Translations under genes and position numbers: made by a program | Part shown: in pieces, positions 1 through 10,554 of the stretch | Layout: every line of letters begins with the position of its first letter | Position numbering within the stretch: position 1 is the stretch's first letter | Notes under the pieces: model-generated | The model's input: only the letters and a program-made list of their open reading frames with translations | Told to the model about the DNA's origin: nothing | Database searches by the model: none | NCBI GenBank assembly: GCA_023091665.1 | Contig: JALJCQ010000012.1 | Location: 2,108,001 to 2,172,000 of the forward strand | Length of the DNA: 64,000 nucleotides | Direction: 5' to 3' | Origin: Pythium myriotylum | Taxonomy: Eukaryota > Oomycota > Peronosporomycetes > Pythiales > Pythiaceae

Positions 1-109
1 GGAGTGTCTGAGTGGTGATTGTGTGTAGTGTGTGTCGTAGTAGTTTTCTTGGTGTGTTAGTTGTTGCGTATGTATGATTTTTGAAGTGGCGGGGTAGGTG
101 TTTCAGCCA
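1..109. other. Left edge, no gene seen
   Basis: This short GT-rich stretch runs up to the tRNA gene. I see no reading frame or structured element in it. Confidence 0.5.
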
Positions 110-180
110 GCGCCGTTGGTTTAGTGGTAAAATATCTCGTTGCCATCGAGATGCCCCGGGTTCGATTCCCGGACGGCGCA
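110..180 (+). tRNA. tRNA-Gly (anticodon GCC)
   Basis: A complete 71-nt cloverleaf. The 5' acceptor strand GCGCCGT pairs with the 3' strand ACGGCGC and is followed by discriminator A. The A box TGGTTTAGTGG and B box GGTTCGATTCC are both present. The anticodon stem TCTCG/CGAGA closes the loop TTGCCAT, which reads anticodon GCC for glycine. There is no intron. It is probably a functional Pol III gene. A T-run downstream is not obvious in the first bases after the gene. Confidence 0.95.
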
Positions 181-507
181 CTCTCTTATGCAAATCCACA
201 CCCACACAGACAACACACACACGCACGCCTTCATCTCGGACGCGCAGCGCCCCATCGCCCGTTTGGTCTCCCCTTTTGCTCCTACGCCACCCCACGCGCT
301 CCTTACCTGTATCGTCCTACCACGCGTCAACCCAAATCCAACCGCGGCAGACATACAGACATACCCCGAACTCGCCTCTCCGCGGCCATCATCCACCCAG
401 CCCGACACGACCCGCCTCCACCTCACCTTATCCTCACCTCCACCTCACCTTATCCTGAGCTTGTTCACAGATCTCTCATCCGTCTGCTGTTACCGTCGGA
501 CTCGGTC
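181..507. repeat. Low-complexity C/A-rich stretch with a small tandem repeat
   Basis: This region holds a CA-rich run (about 197-228) and a 20-bp motif repeated with a 22-bp period (415-434 and 437-456). Several overlapping open frames cross it, but they are compositional and show no domain. It ends where the duplicated segment begins at 508. Confidence 0.6.
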
Positions 508-808
508 CCATCCGCTGGTTGTCGGGCTCCTCGTGCTCGTGCTTTGCTCCGCGCTCCGTCCCACGCCTCGTCCCGTGTTTAGTCGCCCAGTACGCCCCTC
601 GCCCTCTACGTGGGGTGGATATCGCCGTCGTCGGTGGTGCGATGGCTGCTGCCTCGCCTCAGTGGCGTGTTCTCGTGGGTGTGGTCCAGGGTTTGGGACT
701 GGCCCCATCGGGACTGGCCCCATCCTGTGGTGTCCTGTGGTGTGATGTGACGTGTACCATGTGAATGAGGTGTCGGTTTGCATCTTGTGTGTAGCCACGA
801 AGCCACCA

Positions 809-1809
809 TCAAGGATCTGTGAGGGGTGGGTGCTCGAGTGAGGTCGAGTAAGGTCGAGTGATGTGGCGGTGGGGCGTCGGTAGCCGGGGCGGGAGGTGGG
901 GCGATGTGACGATGTGGCAATGTGGCAGCACATCGGGTGTGTCTGGGTGGGTATTGAGAGCTCGCCTTTTCACACACTCTGACGATGGATTATCAGCTGA
1001 TCGTAGCTCAAGGCGTACCATGCTTACAAATACCGCATCTTTGGTTCCGCCATCTAGTAAGTCGCGCGTGCCAACGTCGAAGATAAACACAGGTAGAGCA
1101 CTGCAGCCGTGACCTCCTGTTCACCCGCCCACGCAGCCTGTGGAAGGACTTGTCGAACAGAAGACATTTGGTGTCGCCGGATGAAAGCCTTGATTTTCTC
1201 GAGGCCGTAGTCAGTAGACTCTTGCAGAGGTCTGCCAAGGTATCACTGGAAGAGAATGCTCACGTGCACGTCGCCGCTTGCAACCATTCGGTCCAGGTTG
1301 CTTAGAAGAGTACCGACAATCCCTTGCTTGAGTGCAGTGGCGCGTTGAACATGATCAAGATCCCTAATCGTGATGATGTCACCCTCACACAACGTCGCCC
1401 GCGTGCAATAGATAGCGAAGTAGAAGCAGGCACCGTTGCCCGGCACACTGATCAAACGGAGTCCTAGCATAGCTAGAAAGTCTCCCATCGCAGGAATCAT
1501 CTCGCTTTCGACTTCCCGTACGTGTTCGGGCTTTTCTTCGTGTAATTCATCAACAATGGGTGTGTCTTCGGCTTTGTGCTTCTTGCGATCTCCTTCAGGT
1601 TCCGAGGAAGGCATCAAACTTCGTTTCCGATCTATCTCAGCGTCCGAGGGATCAGGATGCTGTGCTTTCCAGCGCCTGAGTGCCTGCCGTTTGGCATTCT
1701 CGCGCTTCTTTTGGTCTTCACGGCTCTCGTACCCTACAGGAGGCCCGTACGCTGCCTCAATCTCGTTCACGCTCCCAAAGGCTCTCTTGTAACGCATCCT
1801 GGCCTTCAA
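809..1809 (-). pseudogene. OTU-like cysteine protease fragment (copy 1)
   Basis: The frame from 1809 encodes a basic, charged N-terminal region and then VPGNGACFYFAIY, which matches the catalytic-cysteine box of OTU proteases. A stop follows at 1243-1245. The same frame then carries WAGEQEVTAAVLYL, matching the second conserved OTU block, before the reading shifts frame to PVFIFDVGTRDLL. So at least one stop and one frameshift interrupt the domain, unless small introns hide them. I did not find a clear catalytic-histidine block. OTU domains often occur in oomycete mobile elements, and a second OTU gene lies at about 18.4-18.9 kb here. The identical copy at 4894-5894 has the same lesions. Confidence 0.6.
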
Positions 1810-2428
1810 TCACAATCACAGCACCGGCCTTGGATCACAAAGAGGAGAGGTGGAAGGTACGGGACGTCAGAGAGCCTGAGTCCTTTTTTCTCAACGCGGC
1901 CCCGCGCTACCAGGGACGCGTATATAGGTGCGCAATAAATTGATCAATCTGGCCCACGGGCTTAGCCTGAGTTTTCCCGCCGAAAGGTGATAGCGAAGGG
2001 GAATTCTCGCGTCAAAATGCGCACCCTCGGAGAAGAAGAAGACTCTACTGACTTCCTATACCCCAGTCCGTTACAGGCTGCACAAAGCGCGGGGGGGGGG
2101 GGGGGGGCAGTGCGTTCGGAACGTGCGTTGTGTTGCCAGCCACACTACACAACCTCTTCGCACTGAAAGAACCAAATTCCCCCTAACCTGTCCTCCGCAA
2201 CACCGCGCAAGGAGACTGCAAATTATGTTGTGAGCCCAATGGTTGGTGGCGCACGACAGCCACACAGCCAGATGGCGTCAACAGACCGTTCGTATTATCT
2301 AATATATGACGCGATTGGATAATATTCTCCGATTATTATTCAATCACCTTTCACCTGCTATATTCGATTCGACACTAAACTGTTCTTCAAACTTAAAAGT
2401 TCTTATCGTACTTCATTGTTTTGGCTTG

Positions 2429-3718
2429 GCTACAATACCGAGCGACTACTCCCGCTGCTCGAGCACACGCTTCTTGGCGGGTGATTCCGCTCGCGCGACC
2501 TGTTGGTGGAGAGGGAGTGAAGCCACGATCGCCCGCCGGACGTAATTAAGGCCACCTGAACATCGCATGCAGTTAGAAGAGATAACATCACTAAAGTTAA
2601 TATATGTGTGCTTACTGATCGATTCCTGGAGGTCGTTGTACTCCCATGTAAGCGGGCTGCGCTGGCTATGCCAAGTATTGCGTGGCATAGCCATGCAGCC
2701 CCTACAAATGGGCTCCTTGTGCTGCCTCTGGGCCTCGCTGAACCGGCAAGGTGGCATGGCCCAGAGGCAGCACTTGAACTGCCGTTGGCGCTTCCTCATG
2801 TGCGCGGGGTCACCGAGCCACCATCGCTCGCCAAGCATGGCGCGGCACCGGCAGAGAGGAAGGCCATCGGTGGAGACACGGGGGTCCCTAAGCGGGGGCG
2901 CCGTGCGGCGTCGAGTGTCGGCAGGCAAACACGTGGTAAAAGATGCAGTTTTGGAGCCGAAATGGACCCGATGGGAAGGATGGCGCTGGGGCAGTAATTG
3001 AAGCAGCGACCGCGGCAAGCGATGTGCCACCGCCAGCCGCGTCACGTCGTTCACCGCGGTTGGCCAGGGCACGCGTTGCCGTGGAGGCCTCTCCGGCGCA
3101 GCAACATGTTCAGGCCGCGCGGCGCGCCGCACAGCGCGACACGTGCTTGTTGTTGCGTCGGGGAACGTGCATCCGCTGCACGACCCGTGCGCGCAGAGGA
3201 CGTAGAAGCGGACAGTGACAGTTTGGAGCCTGGGGAGCTCCCGCAAGCGGTGGCGCTCAGGGAGCCCCGTGTCTCCACCGATGGCCTTCCTCTCTGCCGG
3301 TGCCGCGCCATGCTTGGCGAGCGATGGTGGCTCGGTGACCCCGCGCACATGAGGAAGCGCCAACGGCAGTTCAAGTGCTGCCTCTGGGCCATGCCACCTT
3401 GCCGGTTCAGCGAGGCCCAGAGGCAGCACAAGGAGCCCATTTGTAGGGGCTGCATGGCTATGCCACGCAATACTTGGCATAGCCAGCGCAGCCCGCTTAC
3501 ATGGGAGTACAACGACCTCCAGGAATCGATCAGTAAGCACACATATATTAACTTTAGTGATGTTATCTCTTCTAACTGCATGCGATGTTCAGGTGGCCTT
3601 AATTACGTCCGGCGGGCGATTGCAGCTTCGCTCCCGCTCGACCAACAGGTCGCGCGAGCGGAATCGCCCATCAAGAAGCTACTGCTTGACAGTACGAGCG
3701 GTTGCTTGGTATTGTAGC
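2429..3718. mobile_element. Foldback element with arms of about 465 bp, copy 1
   Basis: The left arm (2429-2893) and right arm (about 3255-3718) are imperfect inverted repeats. Both terminate in GCTACAATACC read inward. The loop is about 360 bp. The inner 330 bp of the arms are almost identical and the outer 130 bp are diverged. Each arm holds smaller hairpins: a 10-bp perfect inverted repeat GGCTATGCCA/TGGCATAGCC and a 15-bp one TGCTGCCTCTGGGCC/GGCCCAGAGGCAGCA. Open frames across it are mirror images of each other and show no known domain. It looks like a non-autonomous foldback or long-TIR transposon. I could not find a convincing target-site duplication. Confidence 0.7.
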
Positions 3719-4030
3719 GAAAACTTTAAAGTAGGAAAAGTAATTTTTACACCTTTCGCGAACACACCACTGCCAATAGGAAATATATTGAATATATTGA
3801 TACTCAAATCATGTCAAAATTTCCAAGTCGTGAAAACATCCCCGCAAGTTGTCCGTCGTATCTGCTTTCGCATTGGTTTTGCTCCGAGTATTTACCTATT
3901 TAATCGGCTATGCCAAGCAGTGTAAAATCAAGCAAGCTGCTCGTTTTCATAAACGTGAATAGCACTTTAAACATACCCCTCGGGCCGGAATCTGTCAGTC
4001 GCCAGACGGTGACCAGAAATAATCACAGTC

Positions 4031-4261
4031 AGTGAGTTTCTTCGGGCTCGCCCATGAAGACATGGGCGCTGGAGAGATGCGGGGCTCGCTCCGCGAGGAG
4101 CCCGTCGATCGCCGCCAAAATTTGGTGTAACAAATGACAGGGTAGGACAGGTCTAATTCCAAAATTTCACGTTCATTGGGTTTAGATTAGAAGAGATGGT
4201 CTGTGCTCCCCCTCCACTCCTGGTACAACTGCTGTTGTATCCAAAATGCAAAAATGGGCAT
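4031..4261 (+). repeat. Diverged interspersed repeat, copy A
   Basis: The stretch from AGTGAGTTTC to CAAAAATGGGCAT aligns along its length with 8432-8661. Shared blocks include AATTTGGT, CTAATTCCA and CTGTTGTATC followed by AAAATGCAAAAATGGGCAT. It is far more diverged than the 3.46 kb copies next to it. Its family is unknown to me. Confidence 0.6.
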
Positions 4262-4498
4262 CAGCACCATCAGCTTCTACAAAGAGTTAGGCCGTGAGAA
4301 TTGGCACAGAGCATATTCGAGTCTACTAAGACAGGTTTCCATGGTCGCCAGCGCCGTGCTGATTATTTTCGCGGCGCAGCTTCGCTGCCGGTGTTGCTAC
4401 CTGGACACCGTCTGATGGGCATTTTTCGACTGATGTAAGATATAACACAGGACAACCTCTCATTCTTATGTTTACACTTCTTAACCCTTTCGCAATCA

Positions 4499-4580
4499 AA
4501 CGTGTAAATTTTACACGTTCTGGTCCTTTTTCAAATGTGGGTGAAGTTGACCCCCCAGAACGTGTATATTTTACACGTTC
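4499..4580. repeat. Two near-identical palindromes
   Basis: Positions 4499-4519 form a perfect inverted repeat with 10-bp arms (AACGTGTAAA/TTTACACGTT, one-base centre). Positions 4558-4580 form a second with 9-bp arms (GAACGTGTA/TACACGTTC). Both are related to the same core and lie 38 bp apart. The pair ends 12 bp before the start of long-repeat copy 2. Such palindromes could be protein-binding sites or the residue of an element end. No function is shown. Confidence 0.65.
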
Positions 4581-4893
4581 GACGTTTATGTACCATCCGC
4601 TGGTTGTCGGGCTCCTCGTGCTCGTGCTTTGCTCCGCGCTCCGTCCCACGCCTCGTCCCGTGTTTAGTCGCCCAGTACGCCCCTCGCCCTCTACGTGGGG
4701 TGGATATCGCCGTCGTCGGTGGTGCGATGGCTGCTGCCTCGCCTCAGTGGCGTGTTCTCGTGGGTGTGGTCCAGGGTTTGGGACTGGCCCCATCGGGACT
4801 GGCCCCATCCTGTGGTGTCCTGTGGTGTGATGTGACGTGTACCATGTGAATGAGGTGTCGGTTTGCATCTTGTGTGTAGCCACGAAGCCACCA

Positions 4894-5894
4894 TCAAGGA
4901 TCTGTGAGGGGTGGGTGCTCGAGTGAGGTCGAGTAAGGTCGAGTGATGTGGCGGTGGGGCGTCGGTAGCCGGGGCGGGAGGTGGGGCGATGTGACGATGT
5001 GGCAATGTGGCAGCACATCGGGTGTGTCTGGGTGGGTATTGAGAGCTCGCCTTTTCACACACTCTGACGATGGATTATCAGCTGATCGTAGCTCAAGGCG
5101 TACCATGCTTACAAATACCGCATCTTTGGTTCCGCCATCTAGTAAGTCGCGCGTGCCAACGTCGAAGATAAACACAGGTAGAGCACTGCAGCCGTGACCT
5201 CCTGTTCACCCGCCCACGCAGCCTGTGGAAGGACTTGTCGAACAGAAGACATTTGGTGTCGCCGGATGAAAGCCTTGATTTTCTCGAGGCCGTAGTCAGT
5301 AGACTCTTGCAGAGGTCTGCCAAGGTATCACTGGAAGAGAATGCTCACGTGCACGTCGCCGCTTGCAACCATTCGGTCCAGGTTGCTTAGAAGAGTACCG
5401 ACAATCCCTTGCTTGAGTGCAGTGGCGCGTTGAACATGATCAAGATCCCTAATCGTGATGATGTCACCCTCACACAACGTCGCCCGCGTGCAATAGATAG
5501 CGAAGTAGAAGCAGGCACCGTTGCCCGGCACACTGATCAAACGGAGTCCTAGCATAGCTAGAAAGTCTCCCATCGCAGGAATCATCTCGCTTTCGACTTC
5601 CCGTACGTGTTCGGGCTTTTCTTCGTGTAATTCATCAACAATGGGTGTGTCTTCGGCTTTGTGCTTCTTGCGATCTCCTTCAGGTTCCGAGGAAGGCATC
5701 AAACTTCGTTTCCGATCTATCTCAGCGTCCGAGGGATCAGGATGCTGTGCTTTCCAGCGCCTGAGTGCCTGCCGTTTGGCATTCTCGCGCTTCTTTTGGT
5801 CTTCACGGCTCTCGTACCCTACAGGAGGCCCGTACGCTGCCTCAATCTCGTTCACGCTCCCAAAGGCTCTCTTGTAACGCATCCTGGCCTTCAA
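4894..5894 (-). pseudogene. OTU-like cysteine protease fragment (copy 2)
   Basis: This is identical at protein level to the fragment at 809-1809: the cysteine box GNGACFYFAIY, then a stop at 5328-5330, then the second OTU block and a frameshift. Because the lesions are shared, the gene was already dead (or already had this structure) before the duplication. Confidence 0.6.
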
Positions 5895-6512
5895 TCACAA
5901 TCACAGCACCGGCCTTGGATCACAAAGAGGAGAGGTGGAAGGTACGGGACGTCAGAGAGCCTGAGTCCTTTTTTCTCAACGCGGCCCCGCGCTACCAGGG
6001 ACGCGTATATAGGTGCGCAATAAATTGATCAATCTGGCCCACGGGCTTAGCCTGAGTTTTCCCGCCGAAAGGTGATAGCGAAGGGGAATTCTCGCGTCAA
6101 AATGCGCACCCTCGGAGAAGAAGAAGACTCTACTGACTTCCTATACCCCAGTCCGTTACAGGCTGCACAAAGCGCGGGGGGGGGGGGGGGGCAGTGCGTT
6201 CGGAACGTGCGTTGTGTTGCCAGCCACACTACACAACCTCTTCGCACTGAAAGAACCAAATTCCCCCTAACCTGTCCTCCGCAACACCGCGCAAGGAGAC
6301 TGCAAATTATGTTGTGAGCCCAATGGTTGGTGGCGCACGACAGCCACACAGCCAGATGGCGTCAACAGACCGTTCGTATTATCTAATATATGACGCGATT
6401 GGATAATATTCTCCGATTATTATTCAATCACCTTTCACCTGCTATATTCGATTCGACACTAAACTGTTCTTCAAACTTAAAAGTTCTTATCGTACTTCAT
6501 TGTTTTGGCTTG

Positions 6513-7802
6513 GCTACAATACCGAGCGACTACTCCCGCTGCTCGAGCACACGCTTCTTGGCGGGTGATTCCGCTCGCGCGACCTGTTGGTGGAGAGGGA
6601 GTGAAGCCGCGATCGCCCGCCGGACGTAATTAAGGCCACCTGAACATCGCATGCAGTTAGAAGAGATAACATCACTAAAGTTAATATATGTGTGCTTACT
6701 GATCGATTCCTGGAGGTCGTTGTACTCCCATGTAAGCGGGCTGCGCTGGCTATGCCAAGTATTGCGTGGCATAGCCATGCAGCCCCTACAAATGGGCTCC
6801 TTGTGCTGCCTCTGGGCCTCGCTGAACCGGCAAGGTGGCATGGCCCAGAGGCAGCACTTGAACTGCCGTTGGCGCTTCCTCATGTGCGCGGGGTCACCGA
6901 GCCACCATCGCTCGCCAAGCATGGCGCGGCACCGGCAGAGAGGAAGGCCATCGGTGGAGACACGGGGGTCCCTAAGCGGGGGCGCCGTGCGGCGTCGAGT
7001 GTCGGCAGGCAAACACGTGGTAAAAGATGCAGTTTTGGAGCCGAAATGGACCCGATGGGAAGGATGGCGCTGGGGCAGTAATTGAAGCAGCGACCGCGGC
7101 AAGCGATGTGCCACCGCCAGCCGCGTCACGTCGTTCACCGCGGTTGGCCAGGGCACGCGTTGCCGTGGAGGCCTCTCCGGCGCAGCAACATGTTCAGGCC
7201 GCGCGGCGCGCCGCACAGCGCGACACGTGCTTGTTGTTGCGTCGGGGAACGTGCATCCGCTGCACGACCCGTGCGCGCAGAGGACGTAGAAGCGGACAGT
7301 GACAGTTTGGAGCCTGGGGAGCTCCCGCAAGCGGTGGCGCTCAGGGAGCCCCGTGTCTCCACCGATGGCCTTCCTCTCTGCCGGTGCCGCGCCATGCTTG
7401 GCGAGCGATGGTGGCTCGGTGACCCCGCGCACATGAGGAAGCGCCAACGGCAGTTCAAGTGCTGCCTCTGGGCCATGCCACCTTGCCGGTTCAGCGAGGC
7501 CCAGAGGCAGCACAAGGAGCCCATTTGTAGGGGCTGCATGGCTATGCCACGCAATACTTGGCATAGCCAGCGCAGCCCGCTTACATGGGAGTACAACGAC
7601 CTCCAGGAATCGATCAGTAAGCACACATATATTAACTTTAGTGATGTTATCTCTTCTAACTGCATGCGATGTTCAGGTGGCCTTAATTACGTCCGGCGGG
7701 CGATTGCAGCTTCGCTCCCGCTCGACCAACAGGTCGCGCGAGCGGAATCGCCCATCAAGAAGCTACTGCTTGACAGTACGAGCGGTTGCTTGGTATTGTA
7801 GC
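6513..7802. mobile_element. Foldback element with arms of about 465 bp, copy 2
   Basis: This is the copy-2 counterpart of the foldback at 2429-3718. The left arm is 6513-6977 and the right arm about 7339-7802. It differs from copy 1 in one base within the left arm (6609), which makes its left arm match the right-arm complement slightly less or more in that region. All nested hairpins are conserved. Confidence 0.7.
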
Positions 7803-8054
7803 GAAAACTTTAAAGTAGGAAAAGTAATTTTTACACCTTTCGCGAACACACCACTGCCAATAGGAAATATATTGAATATATTGATACTCAAATCATGTCA
7901 AAATTTCCAAGTCGTGAAAACATCCCCGCAAGTTGTCCGTCGTATCTGCTTTCGCATTGGTTTTGCTCCGAGTATTTACCTATTTAATCGGCTATGCCAA
8001 GCAGTGTAAAATCAAGCAAGCTGCTCGTTTTCATAAACGTGAGTAGCACTTTAA

Positions 8055-9455
8055 CTGAATTTTATCAGATTAAAAGGCAACCGAGTTGGTACGAAACTAT
8101 TCAATATCATCGCGAACACCGCAAACATCGCGAGCATCGCGAACAGTATCTATGCTACTAAAAGTAGAACCGTCGTAACGCTCTTTCGCGAGGCCGCCCG
8201 CCCGCGTAGCGGGCGGTCCTCAGTACATTTGGGGGTTGTGGCCGAGGGAAGGGCCGAGATTCCACTGTTTTAGGTCAGTTTTAACAGATGGTTTTTCTAT
8301 AGTCGCGCGAATCAGCATGTCTTATTGGACAAAAAGATGCAGATTCACACTATCCATTGAACTTTTGCTAAAACCGCCTTGACCTAACCCTTCTGTCCAG
8401 AACGGATGGGTGGGTACAGATAACTTCTATTAGTGAGTTTCCGCGGTCCCCTAATGACCGCGGGCGCGCCCGACATGCGTGGCCCTAGCTCCGCCGGACG
8501 AGCTCCGCCGAAGCTGAGAATTTGGTATGATAAATAACGCAGTAGACACCAGCTAATTCCAGAAGTTCAGTTTGATTGAATAAATATTGGAGAAGTTGGT
8601 CCGGTCAGGTGACCCTCCTCCGATATAACCCCTGTTGTATCGAAAATGCAAAAATGGGCATACAGGCGCGCCCACTTCCGCTCCGAATGGAGCGCTGAAA
8701 TTTTGTAGGGTTGTTTAAGGGGTCTAATGAGGAAGGTCTCAAGTGTCGCGGCGCTCAGCAGGGCCACCGAACGCGCACTCGAGCGGACATTCGATCGACG
8801 CCTGAATCTGAGCAGATTGGCCACTTTTTGTATTATTTTAGGTTATCTAAGGATGGGAAGTGGATTACTATCGGGGTTTGACAGGCTGACAGGCCACTGT
8901 TTTGGTCTCCTAGCGGGACCGCTTCACTGACAGGCTGTCAGTCGGCAATTTGTTGCCGCAGACGCAAACGGCCAGGGGGCCTAAAGGTAAGCGGTGTGTG
9001 CGCGCATGCATCGGAGCGTCCGCGCGCCGCAGTGGCTTGGTCTGCTGTGTGCGCACGGTCGCTCCGAGCATGCCAGTGTGCGTTTTTTGCATGGTAACCT
9101 AATACATGTATGAAATACTGTGTGTTCTATATAATAAAGAAAATCCATGGCGCAACATGCTGCGACCGGAGGTCCCCCACAGAATTGTCTCTATGATTAG
9201 ACATGAGAGTCTAACATGTAGGCAATGCAGTCTATGCAGTGAGCTTTGTGGGCGTGGGCCTGCTCAGCTGAGCTGGCAGTCTGCATTGTCGGGACCAATG
9301 GCCAGTTGTGTTGCGCCATCAACAGCATCGGGTGTGGTAGAGTGGGTCAGCAAAATCACTGCACAGCGACTGCTTGTGACAGCTGACCACTCGCCAACAG
9401 GCCTTCAGATTCTTGGTGCTAGTGAGCTACCAACAGACGTTACACCCCACGAAAG
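8055..9455. other. Repeat-rich region without a recognisable gene
   Basis: The region opens with A/T-rich sequence containing short GCGAACA/GCGAGCA iterations (about 8108-8145). It includes the diverged repeat at 8432-8661 and then small open frames of up to 146 codons (9106-9546) that show no domain. I see nothing I can name. Confidence 0.5.
8432..8661 (+). repeat. Diverged interspersed repeat, copy B
   Basis: This is the partner of 4031-4261. It lies about 380 bp after the end of long-repeat copy 2, whereas copy A lies about 60 bp after copy 1. The two repeats were therefore not simply duplicated together with the 3.46 kb unit. Confidence 0.6.
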
Positions 9456-10554
9456 TCGCTGTGGGGGTGAACCGTGGGCGCTCTGGTACCGAAGTCGGGG
9501 GAGGGGAAGCCAGAGGGTCGTGAAGCCTCTGGGGTCGGCCAGCTGAGCTCCGCGAGGAGACCGTCTCGCAGAGTTGGGCCGGGGTTCGTACCGGGCCGAG
9601 AAACACGCCTGCTCAACACGCAGGGGCTCGGAGTACTTGTGCGACGGCTGCGGCTTCCTTGGGGCGTAAGATCTGCTAGTGCCCAGCACTAGAGACCGTA
9701 ACCTTGCCTTGTCGTGGCGGGGGGGGGACGATCCCACCGGCGCACACGAGTGTCCTTGTCCTTGATGCAGCCGACGCCGCTGGCGGTCTTGCCCAGCGCT
9801 TCAAGTCGGCCGCTTGAGGGTCGTCGGCTTCCCCTGACAGCAATAGCCAGGTTCCACCGGGGTCTTCTTTACCGTCACCTCCTGTTGGTGACGGCGAGCC
9901 TTGATGCGACGTTCCTTGCCAAGACGACGCGGCTTGCTTGCGGGCTTGGCGGTGAAAGTGGAAGTCTATTACCTTGGTCTCATCAGCTGATCCAACTACC
10001 CCTACGCTAAGTTCGGCTGCCCTAAGTTCGCTACCGGCTCTACACCCATTACTACTGCTGAATACATGCCCTTTTTCTGCCGATTCAGCCAGTATCCTGC
10101 CGATTATCCCCCTTGTATTCAGGTGATGACTGCGGCTTTCGGCTACGCAATCGACCCCCATTTTAGCCAATCGGCTATGGGATGGCACAATCGTCTCAGT
10201 ATCGGTTCCGCCGGTAATACCGGCGGCTGATACCGAGTATAGTAATAGTATGGGTTAGTCTGGAGCCTCCTACGGTACTACCCAGAGTCTCTGCCTATCA
10301 CCTCGGTCTAGTGCCCTAAAATTCTCGGCCGCTTTACCACAGCGCCCGTCTCCCATCGGCCTGGTCGCAGACCTTGGGTGATGGGAGAACTCCTCTCGGC
10401 CGAGTCACCACACATCAGCCGATCACGCCGTTGGAGCAGCCGCACAGCTTTCGGCCCCTTCACTTCGTCTTCTCCTCCGGTCTCCCCTTGACGGTACGCA
10501 TCGATCCTTCTCCGGTCATCATGGAGGTGTTCGCTTGCTCACACCGTTCTGCAG
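9456..10554. other. GC-rich stretch, possible retroelement leader
   Basis: This 1.1 kb GC-rich sequence begins near TGTGGGGGTGAACC and leads into the coiled-coil frame at 10555. It is punctuated by TCGGC-rich motifs and the short inverted repeat CCGCCGG...CCGGCGG near 10210. Open frames on both strands look compositional. A long terminal repeat plus leader is possible given the gag-like frame that follows. I could not find a second terminal repeat or a primer-binding site. Confidence 0.3.

Larger units (their letters stand above)
508..3970. repeat. Long direct repeat, copy 1 (3.46 kb)
   Basis: This segment recurs in direct orientation at 4593-8054. The differences I found are G17 versus G16 in one homopolymer (about 2091-2107 and 6176-6191) and substitutions at 2525/6609 and 3959/8043. 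Homology starts and stops sharply. I found no target-site duplication and no TG...CA ends. It holds a decayed OTU gene on the minus strand and a large foldback element. The near-identity means a very recent duplication, active homogenisation, or an assembly artefact. Confidence 0.95.
3971..4592. other. Unique spacer between the two long repeat copies
   Basis: This 622-bp stretch separates the two 3.46 kb copies. It carries a diverged repeat (4031-4261) and a pair of palindromes (4499-4580). I see no credible coding region. Confidence 0.6.
4593..8054. repeat. Long direct repeat, copy 2 (3.46 kb)
   Basis: This is the second copy of the segment at 508-3970. The offset is 4085 before the G-run and 4084 after it. 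Contents and lesions are the same as in copy 1. The flank after it differs at once from the flank of copy 1, although a diverged repeat family follows both copies. Confidence 0.95.

Noticed and set aside
2446..3540. 364-codon minus-strand frame inside the foldback
   Set aside because: It reads through both arms as mirror images, overlaps open frames on the other strand, and shows no domain.
508..8054. Retrotransposon with two 3.46 kb LTRs and a 622-bp interior
   Set aside because: The ends are not TG...CA, no target duplication or primer-binding site is visible, and the repeats contain a foldback and a dead gene.
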